64,000 bases of DNA from Cupriavidus pauculus (GCF_008693385.1 NZ_CP044065.1:1054001-1118000); one strand, 5' to 3'. Positions 1 to 8,550 are shown, counted from the first letter of the stretch. Translations and numbers: made by a program. Notes: generated by a model from the letters alone, not told the origin.

Positions 1-1160
1 TCCGTCATCAGCTTGCGCGCGGCGTTCGGGTCGTACTTGATGTCGAACTTGGGGTTGCCCCACCACGGGTTGCCCGGCTCGACGATGCCCTTGGCTTCGG
101 CCATGTAGCCGCCCAGCAGCGTCTTGAGGCCCGCGCGGTTCACGCAGAGGTTCGCGGCTTCACGCACGCGCTTGTCGAGCCACGGCGAGTTCGGCGCGAA
201 CGACAGCTGCCACGGCCACATATGGGGCTGGGCGTTGGCGTACACCTCGAAGCCGCGGCTCTTGATCTGCGCGATGGCATCGGGGGCCGGTGCCTCGATC
301 CAGTCCACCTGGCCCGACAGCAGCGCGGCGGTACGCGCGTTGGCTTCCGGCATCGGCACCATCACGACCTTGTCGATCTTGGGCACGCGCTTCGGGTCCC
401 AGTAGCTGGCGTTCTTCGCGAGCTCCAGGCGTTCGCGCGGGACGAAGCGCGTCATCTTGAACGGGCCCGTGCCCGAGGCGTCCGCCGCGAAGGCGACCCA
501 TGCCTGCTTGCTGCGCTCGGCGGCGTCGGTCACCGAGGCCGGCACGGCGGCCAGCTTCTTCTCCCACTGCGTGGGCGACGCCATGAACAGGTTCGACAGG
601 TTGTACGGCAGGAACGAGTCCGGCTCCGACGTCACGAGTTCGACGGTCATGTCGTCGATCTTCTTCGCGCTGCGCAGCGTGGGCATGCGCGAGGCCGTCA
701 CGCCGACCTGGCTAGGGTCGAACTGCTTGGCGGTCTTGTCGAGGACCTTGTTGACGTTCCACACCACGGCGTCGGCATTGAACGCGGAGCCGTCGTGGAA
801 CTTCACGCCGGGACGCAGCTTGAACGTCCACTTGGTCTTGTCCTTGTCATCGACCTTCCACTCGGTGGCCAGGCCCGGAATCAGCAGGCTCGGACCGTTG
901 CTCTTGGAGAGGTCCCATGCGGTCAGCGCGTCGTACATCGGGATGCCGGTGAACCGGTTTCCCTCGAAGCCCTGATCGGGCTGGCCGAGCGTGCGCGGGA
1001 TATCGGCGGCGGTCATGCCGATGCGCAGGGTCTTCTCAGCGGCCGCGGCCACGCCGGGCAGTGCGAGCGCGCAGAAGGCAAGCGCGGCGGCCGTCGTGGC
1101 GACGATCGTGCGGATACCGGAGGGGAAACCTTTCGCGTGGGAGGACGGATGGTGGTTCAC
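1..1160 (-). CDS. ABC transporter substrate-binding protein, peptide/family 5 type (3' end outside window)
   Basis: Periplasmic solute-binding protein of the DppA/OppA (SBP family 5) class, feeding an ABC importer that is not in the window. A GTG start at 1160 is chosen because an AGGAGC ribosome site lies about 9 nt upstream. The N-terminus has a basic stretch, then a hydrophobic signal core ending in an Ala-rich cleavage region near residue 38. The mature part begins KTLRIGMTAADIPRTLGQPD and contains family-typical stretches such as LRPGVKFHDGSAFNADAVVW. About 386 codons are present; the usual length is 500-540, so the C-terminal quarter is missing at the window edge. It is transcribed divergently from the carbamoylase-like gene at 1307, so its substrate may be a peptide-like or carbamoylated compound. 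The substrate is inference; the family call is firm. Confidence 0.88.
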   Translation of the reverse strand, partial: MNHHPSSHAKGFPSGIRTIVATTAAALAFCALALPGVAAAAEKTLRIGMTAADIPRTLGQPDQGFEGNRFTGIPMYDALTAWDLSKSNGPSLLIPGLATEWKVDDKDKTKWTFKLRPGVKFHDGSAFNADAVVWNVNKVLDKTAKQFDPSQVGVTASRMPTLRSAKKIDDMTVELVTSEPDSFLPYNLSNLFMASPTQWEKKLAAVPASVTDAAERSKQAWVAFAADASGTGPFKMTRFVPRERLELAKNASYWDPKRVPKIDKVVMVPMPEANARTAALLSGQVDWIEAPAPDAIAQIKSRGFEVYANAQPHMWPWQLSFAPNSPWLDKRVREAANLCVNRAGLKTLLGGYMAEAKGIVEPGNPWWGNPKFDIKYDPNAARKLMT

Positions 1161-1306
1161 AGGCAGAGCTCCTGAGGGTGGGGAAGGGCGTGCCTTGGAG
1201 CTAGCAAGTCATGTGCCACGTGCGTCGGTACCGATGGTCTGCTTCTTGCTGACGGACAGAGCCTGCGGGCATTCGACGCCCGACCTCACCGACACAGAGA
1301 ACTCAC

Positions 1307-2554
1307 ATGGACACCCTTCACACCCCACGCATCAATGGCGCACGACTGTGGCAATCGCTGATGGACCTCGGCGCGCTCGGCGCCACGCCCAAGGGCGGCG
1401 TCTGCCGCATCGCGCTGACCGAGGAAGACAAGCTCGGCCGTGACCTGGTGGTGCGCTGGTGCCGCGAGGCGGGCCTCGATATCCGCGTGGACGAGATCGG
1501 CAACGTGTTCGCGCGCCGCGCGGGAAGCGATCCGGCGGCGGCCGCCGTGGCCACCGGCAGCCATATCGACACGCAGCCGTCGGGCGGCAAGTTCGACGGC
1601 AACTTCGGCGTGCTGGCTGGCCTCGAGGTCATGCGCACGCTCAACGACCTTGGCGTGGTCACGCGCGCGCCGCTGGAAGTGGCCATCTGGACCAACGAGG
1701 AGGGCACGCGCTTCACGCCCGTGATGATGGGCTCGGGCGTGTTTGCCGGCGTGTTCGACGCGGGCTTCGCGCGCGAACAGGCGGACCGCGCGGGCGTGAC
1801 CGTGGGCGATGCGCTCGACGCCATCGGCTACCGCGGCGCGCAGCCGGCCGGCGACGTGCCCGGCGGCATGTATGCCGCGTATTTCGAGGCGCATATCGAG
1901 CAGGGCCCGGTGCTGGAGGCGGCTGGGCTGCCCATCGGCGTCGTGTCCGGCGCGCTGGGCCAGCAGTGGTACGACGTGGTGGTGACGGGGCAGGACGCCC
2001 ACGCGGGCCCCACGCCGCTGGCGCTGCGCCATGACGCGATGCTGGCCGCCGCGCGCATGGTGGAAGCCGTCAACCGCATCGCGCGAGACGAGGCGCCGCA
2101 TGGGCGCGGCACCGTGGGCTACCTCGAGGTCAAGCCCAACTCGCGCAACGTGATTCCGGGCCGCGTGGACTTCGCGGTGGACTTCCGCAACCTGTCGCAG
2201 GACGGGCTGGACCGCATGGATGCCGCGATGCGCGCGGCGTTCGCGGGCATTGCCGAGGCGGCCGCCGTGCAGGTGGAAATCCGCCAGGTGGTGAAGTTCG
2301 AGCCGTGCGTGTTCGCGCCCGAATGCGTGGAGGCCGTGCGCAAGGCTTCGGCGCTGCTGGGCCTGCCGAGCATGGACGTGGTCAGCGGCGCGGGGCACGA
2401 CGCGGTGTACGTGGCGCAGTGCGCGCCGACGGGCATGATCTTCGTGCCGTGCAAGGACGGCATCAGCCACAACGAGCTGGAGGACGCGCTGCCCGAGCAT
2501 ATCGAGGCGGGCGCCAACGTCCTGCTGCAGGCGATGCTGACCGTAGCGGGCTGA
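1307..2554 (+). CDS. Zn-dependent M20-family amidase/N-carbamoyl-L-amino-acid hydrolase-like
   Basis: A 415-residue cytosolic metal-dependent hydrolase of the AllC/HyuC/beta-ureidopropionase group, which releases the carbamoyl group from N-carbamoyl amino acids or ureides. Metal-ligand motifs visible in order are GSHIDTQPSGGKFDGNFGV (about residue 86), the NEEGTRF acidic pair (about 130), EAHIEQGP (about 191) and, near the C-terminus, SGAGHDAVYVA. The dimerisation-domain signature DAHAGPTPLALRHDA (about 231) is typical of this subfamily and not of dipeptidases. Length is normal. The gene is divergent from the family 5 binding protein and convergent with the IclR gene at 2595, 40 bp away. Exact substrate (carbamoyl amino acid, allantoate or ureidopropionate) cannot be read from sequence. 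Confidence 0.88.
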   Translation: MDTLHTPRINGARLWQSLMDLGALGATPKGGVCRIALTEEDKLGRDLVVRWCREAGLDIRVDEIGNVFARRAGSDPAAAAVATGSHIDTQPSGGKFDGNFGVLAGLEVMRTLNDLGVVTRAPLEVAIWTNEEGTRFTPVMMGSGVFAGVFDAGFAREQADRAGVTVGDALDAIGYRGAQPAGDVPGGMYAAYFEAHIEQGPVLEAAGLPIGVVSGALGQQWYDVVVTGQDAHAGPTPLALRHDAMLAAARMVEAVNRIARDEAPHGRGTVGYLEVKPNSRNVIPGRVDFAVDFRNLSQDGLDRMDAAMRAAFAGIAEAAAVQVEIRQVVKFEPCVFAPECVEAVRKASALLGLPSMDVVSGAGHDAVYVAQCAPTGMIFVPCKDGISHNELEDALPEHIEAGANVLLQAMLTVAG

Positions 2555-2594
2555 CCCTGGCGGGAAGGGGCGAGACGCCCCTTTCATCTCGCTC

Positions 2595-3368
2595 TCAGTG
2601 TCCGATCGAGCGGGAAATCGCCCACGCGCATTCCACGACGAGAGGCCCCAGCTTCCGCTGCGCCTCCTCCATCGTCCACCGGCTGACCGGCGGCGACACA
2701 TGCACGGCCCCCACCGCAATGCCCTGGCTGTTGATGATCGGCGCGCCAACGCCCATATCGCCGAGAAACAGCTCCTCTTCGTTGTACGCATACCCCACGC
2801 TCCGGCACGCCACGACGCGGGAAAATATCGTCTCCACATCCGTGAGCGTCGCCGGCGTGCGCGCATGCCGCGTGGACGTCTCCAGCATCGCGCGCACCTG
2901 CGCATCGGGCAGCGTGCTCAGGTAGGCGCGGCCCGAGCTCGTGCAGTACATCGGAATGCGCATGCCCACGGGCGTCAGCACGGGCATGTGCTTGGCGGTC
3001 ATGAGCTGCGCCACGTAGACCATATCGAGCCCCACGGGCTCCGTGAGGTTCGCGGTCTCGCCGCTGGCATTGGCCAGCTGCGACAGATACGGGCTGGCGA
3101 TCGGAATCAGCGCATCGGCGGACAGGTAGTTGTAGCCGATCTCCATGACCTTCGGCGTCAGGCGAAAGCGCCGCGTCTGCGGATGCTTGTCGACGTAGCC
3201 AAGCTGCTCGAGCGTATGCACGGTGCGTTGGGCAGAGCTTTTGGTCATGCCGGTGAGCGACGCGAGTTCCACGAGCGTCAGGGTGCGATGCACGGCGGTG
3301 AACGCGCGCAATGCCTCGAGACCTTTCTCGAGGGACTGGTTGAAGAGCGGATCGGGCCGTTCGGACAT
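2595..3368 (-). CDS. IclR-family transcriptional regulator
   Basis: A 257-residue IclR-type regulator. The N-terminal winged helix is at about residues 12-70 (SLEKGLEALRAFT, then LASLTGMTKSSAQRTVHTLE). The C-terminal effector-binding domain contains the typical GMRIPMYCTSSGRAYLS and VGAPIINSQGIAVGAVHVS stretches. The ATG at 3368 was chosen because the protein then begins MSERPDPLFNQSLEKG, as in family members; a 43-residue longer reading has a non-conserved, Cys/Trp-rich N-terminus. No strong ribosome site precedes it. A perfect 19-bp palindrome at 3450-3468 lies about 80 bp upstream and is a good candidate operator. The gene probably controls the surrounding amide/ureide catabolic genes (inference from position). 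Confidence 0.9.
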   Translation of the reverse strand: MSERPDPLFNQSLEKGLEALRAFTAVHRTLTLVELASLTGMTKSSAQRTVHTLEQLGYVDKHPQTRRFRLTPKVMEIGYNYLSADALIPIASPYLSQLANASGETANLTEPVGLDMVYVAQLMTAKHMPVLTPVGMRIPMYCTSSGRAYLSTLPDAQVRAMLETSTRHARTPATLTDVETIFSRVVACRSVGYAYNEEELFLGDMGVGAPIINSQGIAVGAVHVSPPVSRWTMEEAQRKLGPLVVECAWAISRSIGH

Positions 3369-3449
3369 GACGAAGCCATCGACAGAAAAAGGGCACCAAC
3401 GTCGTGACCCGCTGCACCACGATGGGACCGTATTGCACCAAGATATGTG

Positions 3450-3468
3450 CGTATCGATCATCGATACG
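3450..3468. promoter_or_regulatory. Perfect palindrome, candidate IclR operator
   Basis: Two 9-bp arms, CGTATCGAT and ATCGATACG, flank one central C. The site sits between the divergent iclR-type (starts 3368) and gntR-type (starts 3615) genes, where an autoregulatory operator is expected. That the IclR protein binds it is inference. Confidence 0.5.
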
Positions 3469-3568
3469 TTGCGGGTCCCTGACCTTAGCGAGTTCAATGC
3501 CTGCGCCCCGTGGATCGTGGCTTCCTCCGCGTAAACCCTGATAAAACTCCGTCTTGTGCCCAGTGAAA

Positions 3569-3586
3569 TATCACACTAGTATCACA
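3569..3586. promoter_or_regulatory. Direct repeat TATCACA, one helical turn apart, upstream of gntR-type gene
   Basis: TATCACA occurs at 3569-3575 and again at 3580-3586, an 11-bp pitch, about 30 bp before the gntR-type start. The placement suits an operator or activator site on one DNA face. No binding protein is known. Confidence 0.3.
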
Positions 3587-3614
3587 ACAACTTAAGACAC
3601 ACCGCAGCGATCCA

Positions 3615-4325
3615 ATGACGCGTCCCATCCGACTGGTAGCGAACGACACCGCCGACGCGAGCGAAGCCAGGCTTCCGCTCACGCCCGCCCAGAGCGGGGC
3701 GGCCATGCGCGAGCAGGCGTATATCGAGATCAAGCGCCGGATCATCGCGTGCGAGTTCCGCCCCGGCGAGCCGCTCAACGAGGCGCAGGTGGCCAACCTG
3801 CTGGGGCTGGGCCGCACGCCCGTCCATCAGGCGCTGCATCGGCTGGAGGTGGAGGGCCTCGTCCAGATCCTGCCGCGCAAGGGCATTCTCGTGACGCCGC
3901 TGTCGCTGAACGACGTGCTCGACATGATCGAAGTGCGCGCGACCAACGAGGTGCTGTGCGCCACGCTGGCCTGCGAGCGCGGACACGACAGCGATTTCAA
4001 GGCGATGCGCGACATCGTGGACCGCTCGCCGGACCTGATCGCGCGCCGGGACATTCCCGCGCTGGCCTCGCTGGACCTCAAGTTCCATACCGCCATGTCG
4101 GCCGCATCGCGCAATCGCGTGCTGGCCGACCTGCTGCGCAGCCTGCACGAGAAGCAGGCGCGCTTCTGGTTCCTCTCGCTGTCCGACCCACAGCACCTCG
4201 AGAACGTCTATCAGGAACATCTGGAGATCGTGGACGGACTCGAGCGCCGGGATATCCCGGCCGTGCGCGAGGCGATCCGCGAGCATATCGACGAATTCCG
4301 GAAGAACATCATCCGGACACTCTGA
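3615..4325 (+). CDS. GntR-family (FCD domain) transcriptional regulator
   Basis: A 236-residue FadR-subfamily GntR regulator. The winged helix spans about residues 35-100 (EQAYIEIKRRIIACEFRPGE, then ANLLGLGRTPVHQALHRLE). It is followed by an all-helical FCD ligand domain with the expected acidic/His positions (SLDLKFHTAMSAASRN; HLEIVDGLERRDIPAVREAI). FCD proteins bind small carboxylates through a metal. It is the first gene of a plus-strand run with the DUF2848 gene 32 bp downstream, then amidase and MFS permease, so it is a likely local regulator of that operon. No strong ribosome site is seen before ATG 3615, and the start could be slightly later. Confidence 0.9.
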   Translation: MTRPIRLVANDTADASEARLPLTPAQSGAAMREQAYIEIKRRIIACEFRPGEPLNEAQVANLLGLGRTPVHQALHRLEVEGLVQILPRKGILVTPLSLNDVLDMIEVRATNEVLCATLACERGHDSDFKAMRDIVDRSPDLIARRDIPALASLDLKFHTAMSAASRNRVLADLLRSLHEKQARFWFLSLSDPQHLENVYQEHLEIVDGLERRDIPAVREAIREHIDEFRKNIIRTL

Positions 4326-4357
4326 ACGACCCACTCTTTCGCAACAGGATTCACGCA

Positions 4358-5035
4358 ATGCCGACACTGCAATTCCAGGTAGCCGGCGGGGGCGCACTCG
4401 CCCTCGACATCGAACGACTGATCATCGCCGGCTGGACCGGCCGCGACGCGGACGCGGTGCAACACCACATCAAGGAACTCCAGGACATCGGCGTGAAGCC
4501 GCCCTCGACCGTCCCTTGCTTCTACCCGCTGGCCGCCTCGCTGCTGACCACGAGCGACGTCCTCGAAGTGCCGCGCGACGACTCGTCGGGCGAGACCGAG
4601 TTCGTGCTGCTGCAGGGCCAGGATGCGCTGTATATCGGCATCGGCTCGGACCATACCGACCGCAAGGTCGAGGCGTACGACGTCACGGTCTCCAAGCAGA
4701 TGTGCGGCAAGCCCGTCGGCCGCGAAGTGTGGCGCTTCGACGAGGTGGCCGATCACTGGGACAGCCTCGAGATGCGCTGCTGGCGCGTGCGCGACGGCAA
4801 GCGCGCGCTGTATCAGGAAGGCAAGGTCACGCGCCTGCTGGACCCGCGCGACCTCGTCCAGCGGCTGACCGGCGAGGACGCGCTGCCCCCTGGCACCGCG
4901 ATGTTCTGCGGCACGCAGGCCGTGATCGGCGAACTGGGCCACGGTGAAGCGTTCGAGGTCGAACTGCACGACCCCGTGCGCAACCGCACGCTGCGCCACG
5001 CGTACCGCGTGGAAAGCCTGGCCGTCGCGGACTGA
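4358..5035 (+). CDS. DUF2848 family protein
   Basis: A 225-residue protein that I recognise as the DUF2848 family, whose function is unassigned as far as I know. The start ATG at 4358 gives MPTLQFQVAGGGALALDIE, matching the family N-terminus; a longer upstream reading in the same frame overlaps gntR and is a shadow. Visible features are a conserved middle portion (VLLQGQDALYIGIGSDHTDR, VSKQMCGKPVGREVWRF) and a C-terminal FCGTQAVIGELGHGEAFEVE stretch. The latter recalls fumarylacetoacetase-type folds with acidic metal ligands, which is only a suggestion. It has no signal peptide or membrane segment. It lies between the GntR regulator and an amidase, so it probably acts on an intermediate of the same amide catabolism. 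Confidence 0.8.
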   Translation: MPTLQFQVAGGGALALDIERLIIAGWTGRDADAVQHHIKELQDIGVKPPSTVPCFYPLAASLLTTSDVLEVPRDDSSGETEFVLLQGQDALYIGIGSDHTDRKVEAYDVTVSKQMCGKPVGREVWRFDEVADHWDSLEMRCWRVRDGKRALYQEGKVTRLLDPRDLVQRLTGEDALPPGTAMFCGTQAVIGELGHGEAFEVELHDPVRNRTLRHAYRVESLAVAD

Positions 5036-5080
5036 CGCGCGGGCAACACCCATCATCACGAGGCTCATCAAGGGAACGAC

Positions 5081-6412
5081 ATGGACCACACGTCTACGAT
5101 CGCCGCGCTTGCGGCCGAACTCGCGGCAGGCCGCACGAGCAGCGTCGCGCTGACCGAAGCCGCGCTCGCGCGCATCCAGCAGCATCAGCAGGCCGGTGGC
5201 ACCGCCTTTATGCAGGTGGATGCGGAAGGCGCGCTTGCCGCAGCCCGCGCGGCCGACCAGGCGCGCGTGGCGGGGCTCGTGGCCTCGCCGCTGGCGGGGT
5301 TGCCGGTTTCGATCAAGGATCTGTTCGACGTGCGCGGCCAGGTCACGCGCTCGGGCTCGAAGGCGCTGTCCGGCGAGCCCGCCACGGCCGATGCGCCGGC
5401 CGTGGCGCGTCTGCGCGCGGCCGGGGCCGTGCTGATCGGCCGGACCAATATGAGCGAGTTCGCGTTCTCGGGCCTCGGCCTCAATCCGCATTACGGCACG
5501 CCGCGCACGCCGCTGGACCCCGAGCGTATTTCCGGCGGGTCCACGTCGGGCGGTGCGGTGAGCGTGGCGGAAGGCATGGCCGTGGCCGCGCTCGGTACCG
5601 ACACGGGCGGTTCCATCCGCATTCCGTCGGCATTCTGTGGGCTCACCGGCTTCAAACCGACGGCGAAGCGCGTGCCGCTGGATGGCGCGGTGCCGTTGTC
5701 CACGTCGCTCGATTCGGCCGGCCCGCTCGCGCGTTCGGTCGCCTGCTGCGCGGCCGTGGATGCGGTGCTGTCGGGCGAGACGCTCGATACGCGCCCGGCC
5801 ACGCTGGCGGGGCTGCGCCTGTATGTGACGCGCGATTTCGTATGCGATGGCCTCGACGACGACGTGGCGCAGGCGTTCGATGCCGCGCTGGCGAAGCTGT
5901 CGTCGCTGGGCGCGCAGATCGTGCCATTTGCATTTCCGGCACTGCGCAGGCTGCCCGAGATCAATGCCGCGGGCGGTCTGACCGCCGCCGAAGCGTGGCA
6001 ATGGCACAAGCAGCTGCTGGCCGAGCGCGGCGATCAGTACGATCCGCGCGTGGCCATGCGCATCCGCCGCGGCGAGAAGCTGAGCGCCGCCGACTATATC
6101 GAGTTGCTGGTCGCGCGCCGCGGCATGCAGGCGGAGGCCGCGTACCTCCTGCGCGATGCCGACGCGTGGCTGATGCCGACGGTCGCCGTGCGTCCGCCGC
6201 GGCTCGATGCGCTGCAGACCGACGAGGCGTTCTTCGCCACCAACGGCCTCGTGCTGCGCAATGCCAGCGTGATCAACTTCCTCGACGGTTGCGCCGCGTC
6301 GCTGCCGCTGGGGCAGGCGGCCGGACTGGGAATCGGCCTCGGCGTGTGCGGCCTGCACGGGCAGGATGCGCGCGTGCTGCAGGTGGCCGGCGCCATCGAG
6401 GCCGCGTTGTAA
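5081..6412 (+). CDS. Amidase signature family enzyme
   Basis: A 443-residue amidase of the amidase-signature superfamily (GatA/AtzF-like), hydrolysing a C-N amide bond in the cytosol. The Ser-cisSer-Lys triad is visible: Lys in PVSIKDLFDVRG (about residue 79), cis-Ser and flanking residues in ERISGGSTSGGAVSVAEG (about 151), and the nucleophile Ser in ALGTDTGGSIRIPSAFCG (about 175). The C-terminal half lacks the extra domain of allophanate hydrolase. An AGGGAA ribosome site precedes ATG 5081. It is cotranscribed with the DUF2848 gene (45 bp upstream) and the MFS permease (about 100 bp downstream). The natural amide is unknown. Confidence 0.9.
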   Translation: MDHTSTIAALAAELAAGRTSSVALTEAALARIQQHQQAGGTAFMQVDAEGALAAARAADQARVAGLVASPLAGLPVSIKDLFDVRGQVTRSGSKALSGEPATADAPAVARLRAAGAVLIGRTNMSEFAFSGLGLNPHYGTPRTPLDPERISGGSTSGGAVSVAEGMAVAALGTDTGGSIRIPSAFCGLTGFKPTAKRVPLDGAVPLSTSLDSAGPLARSVACCAAVDAVLSGETLDTRPATLAGLRLYVTRDFVCDGLDDDVAQAFDAALAKLSSLGAQIVPFAFPALRRLPEINAAGGLTAAEAWQWHKQLLAERGDQYDPRVAMRIRRGEKLSAADYIELLVARRGMQAEAAYLLRDADAWLMPTVAVRPPRLDALQTDEAFFATNGLVLRNASVINFLDGCAASLPLGQAAGLGIGLGVCGLHGQDARVLQVAGAIEAAL

Positions 6413-6511
6413 CGGTTCCCGCAACGCTCCAGCACAGCGTTCGCCCATCTGTCGCCCGAGGGCCGCGCCAATGTAGCGCGGCCCCGCGTACCACACCAAG
6501 GAGTTGAAACA

Positions 6512-7837
6512 ATGTCTTCCACGTTAGCCGGCGCCCCGGGCGTCGCCGACGGGCTGCCGCCCGCCGAACTCGCCCGGCAGCGCAACGACGCGTACCGCAA
6601 GATCACGGTCCGCCTGATTCCGTTCCTCGTCTTCCTGTTCATCCTCGCCTGGATCGACCGCGTCAACGTCGGTTTCGCCAAGCTCCAGATGCTGCAGGAC
6701 CTGCAGTTCAGCGAAGCCGTCTATGGCTTCGGCGCGGGCATCTTCTTTATCGGCTACTTCCTGTTCGAAGTGCCGAGCAACCTGCTGCTCGAGAAGATCG
6801 GCGCGCGCAAGACGCTCGCGCGCATCACCATCCTGTGGGGCCTGGCCTCGATGGCGATGATCTTCGTCAAGACGCCGACGCAGTTCTATGCGCTGCGCTT
6901 CCTGCTCGGTATCTTCGAGGCTGGCTTCTTTCCTGGCGTGGTGCTGTACCTCACGTACTGGTTCCCGGCCGAGCGCCGCGCGCGCATCAACGGCCTGTTC
7001 ATGACCTCGTTCGCGATCGCGGGCGTGGTGGGCGGCCCGCTGGCCGGTTTCATCATGACCACGATGGACAATGTGGATGGCCTCGCCAACTGGCAATGGC
7101 TGTTCGTGATCGAGGGCATTCCGTCGGTGCTGGCCGGTATCGCCGTGCTGATGTACCTGCCGGAGAAGCCCGTCAACGCCAAATGGCTCACCGCCGCCGA
7201 GCAGACGCTGGTCACGCGCGACGTGGAAGCGGAGGCCCGCGACCCGGCCAAGCATTCGTCGCTGCGCGACGCGTTCTCCAACTCGCGGGTGTGGATCTGC
7301 GCGGCCATTTACTTCTGCGTGGTCAGCGGCAACGCGACCATCGCGTTCTGGTCGCCGTCCATCATCAAGGAGCTGGGCGTTCAGGGCAACCTGCAGATCG
7401 GCCTCGTCTCGGCGATTCCGTTTATCGCCGGCACGATCGCGATGGTGCTCAACGGCATCCACTCCGACCGCTCGGGTGAACGCCGCATGCACTGCGCGAT
7501 GGCCACGCTGCTGGCAGCCGCGGGGCTGACGATGACGGGCATGTTCCTGCAGAGCGCGACGCTGGCGCTCTGCGCGCTGACCATCGCGTCCATCGGCATC
7601 CTCGCCGCCTTCCCGGTGTTCTGGTCGCTCCCGTCGGCCTTTCTGGCCGGCACGGCAGCGGCGGGCGGCATCGCGCTGATCAACTCGATCGGCAACCTGG
7701 CCGGGTTCGTGGCGCCGTACATGATCGGCTGGTTCAAGACGACCACGGGCCAGCTGTCGTCGGGCCTGTACTTCGTCGCCGCACTGGAAGCCTGCGCCAC
7801 GGTGCTGGTACTGGCGTTCATCCGCGTGAAACGGTGA
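6512..7837 (+). CDS. MFS permease, anion:cation symporter (ACS) type
   Basis: A 441-residue inner-membrane major facilitator with about 12 hydrophobic segments. ACS-family signatures are present: the WIDRVNVGFAKLQM motif of the first helix, then FFIGYFLFEVPSNLLLEKIGARK, FLLGIFEAGFFPGVVLYLTYWFP and a large cytoplasmic loop after helix 6. Relatives import organic anions such as phthalate, hydroxyphenylacetate or tartrate. AAGGAG lies 9 nt before the ATG. As last gene of the gntR-DUF2848-amidase run, it is the likely importer for the amide or its acid product. A 9-bp GC hairpin (7845-7868) without a T-tract follows the stop. Confidence 0.9.
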   Translation: MSSTLAGAPGVADGLPPAELARQRNDAYRKITVRLIPFLVFLFILAWIDRVNVGFAKLQMLQDLQFSEAVYGFGAGIFFIGYFLFEVPSNLLLEKIGARKTLARITILWGLASMAMIFVKTPTQFYALRFLLGIFEAGFFPGVVLYLTYWFPAERRARINGLFMTSFAIAGVVGGPLAGFIMTTMDNVDGLANWQWLFVIEGIPSVLAGIAVLMYLPEKPVNAKWLTAAEQTLVTRDVEAEARDPAKHSSLRDAFSNSRVWICAAIYFCVVSGNATIAFWSPSIIKELGVQGNLQIGLVSAIPFIAGTIAMVLNGIHSDRSGERRMHCAMATLLAAAGLTMTGMFLQSATLALCALTIASIGILAAFPVFWSLPSAFLAGTAAAGGIALINSIGNLAGFVAPYMIGWFKTTTGQLSSGLYFVAALEACATVLVLAFIRVKR

Positions 7838-7932
7838 TCGAGCGGGGAGGGGACTGGATTCCCCTCCCGCGTTGCGCTACAATCCGCAGCCTCGTTTTCG
7901 GCCATGTGGCACAGGCCAGCGAGACAGGGACT

Positions 7933-8019
7933 GCGAGGGTGGCGAAATTGGTAGACGCACCAGGTTTAGGTCCTGACGCCAGCAATGGTGTAGGGGTTCG
8001 AGTCCCCTCCCTCGCACCA
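7933..8019 (+). tRNA. tRNA-Leu (anticodon TAG)
   Basis: An 87-nt class II tRNA with encoded CCA. Acceptor arms GCGAGGG and CCCTCGC pair fully; the long variable arm and the GGTTCGAGTCC T-arm are present. The anticodon loop TTTAGGT places TAG at 7967-7969 and reads CUA codons. The anticodon stem has one C-A mismatch at its outer end. A TACAAT -10 box lies at 7878-7883, with a weak -35. Confidence 0.96.
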
Positions 8020-8020
8020 A

Positions 8021-8060
8021 AATCCTCCTGAATCCTCCTGAATCCTCCTGAATCCTCCTG
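8021..8060. repeat. Four tandem copies of a 10-bp unit downstream of tRNA-Leu
   Basis: AATCCTCCTG is repeated four times without error, starting one base after the tRNA CCA end. A fifth partial AATCC follows, then degenerate AATCC-containing sequence. There is no hairpin or T-tract, so it is not an obvious terminator. Confidence 0.9.
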
Positions 8061-8166
8061 AATCCGTTCTGCATCCCTTCCGAATCCGCTTCGGATTCTC
8101 TGCGCCCACGAACCGGGGTGCGCCCACGAACATATAGCGGCGCCGACTTGCGGTAACGTTACGTTC

Positions 8167-8550
8167 GTGTCTTCTTTTCTGAGCCCGGCCATGACCACGA
8201 CGCTTCGCTCGATCGGGATGTTTCGTCTGATGTTCTGGGGCTGTGCGGCGGCCATTCTCGTGCTGGCGCTGTTGCCCCCGTCGACGCCGATGCCCACGAC
8301 CGGGTGGGACAAGTCGAATCATATGCTCGCGTTTGGCACGCTGGCGGTGCTGGGGTCGCGCGCCTGGCCGGGGCGGATGTGGGGGATTTTGCTCGGGCTC
8401 ATCGCGTATGGCGTGCTGATCGAGATTCTCCAGAGCTTGACACCCTACCGCGATGCCGATGCGATCGATGTGGTGGCCGATACGATCGGGGCGTTGATCG
8501 GGTTTGGCGTCAACGCCCTGATGGCGCGCTTTGGCGCGCGCTCCGCCTAG
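8167..8550 (+). CDS. VanZ-like membrane protein
   Basis: A 127-residue small integral membrane protein with three to four hydrophobic segments. The VanZ-like pattern is clear: LVLALLPPSTPMPTTGWDKS followed by NHMLAFGTLAVLGS, then EILQSLTPYRDADAIDVVAD and a last helix. These conserved Asp/His/Pro positions mark the VanZ-like family; its best-known member affects teicoplanin resistance, but most members have no known role. ATG 8191 (MTTTLRS) is an alternative start. The stop codon overlaps that of convergent rlmJ within the palindrome CTAG. Confidence 0.75.
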   Translation: MSSFLSPAMTTTLRSIGMFRLMFWGCAAAILVLALLPPSTPMPTTGWDKSNHMLAFGTLAVLGSRAWPGRMWGILLGLIAYGVLIEILQSLTPYRDADAIDVVADTIGALIGFGVNALMARFGARSA

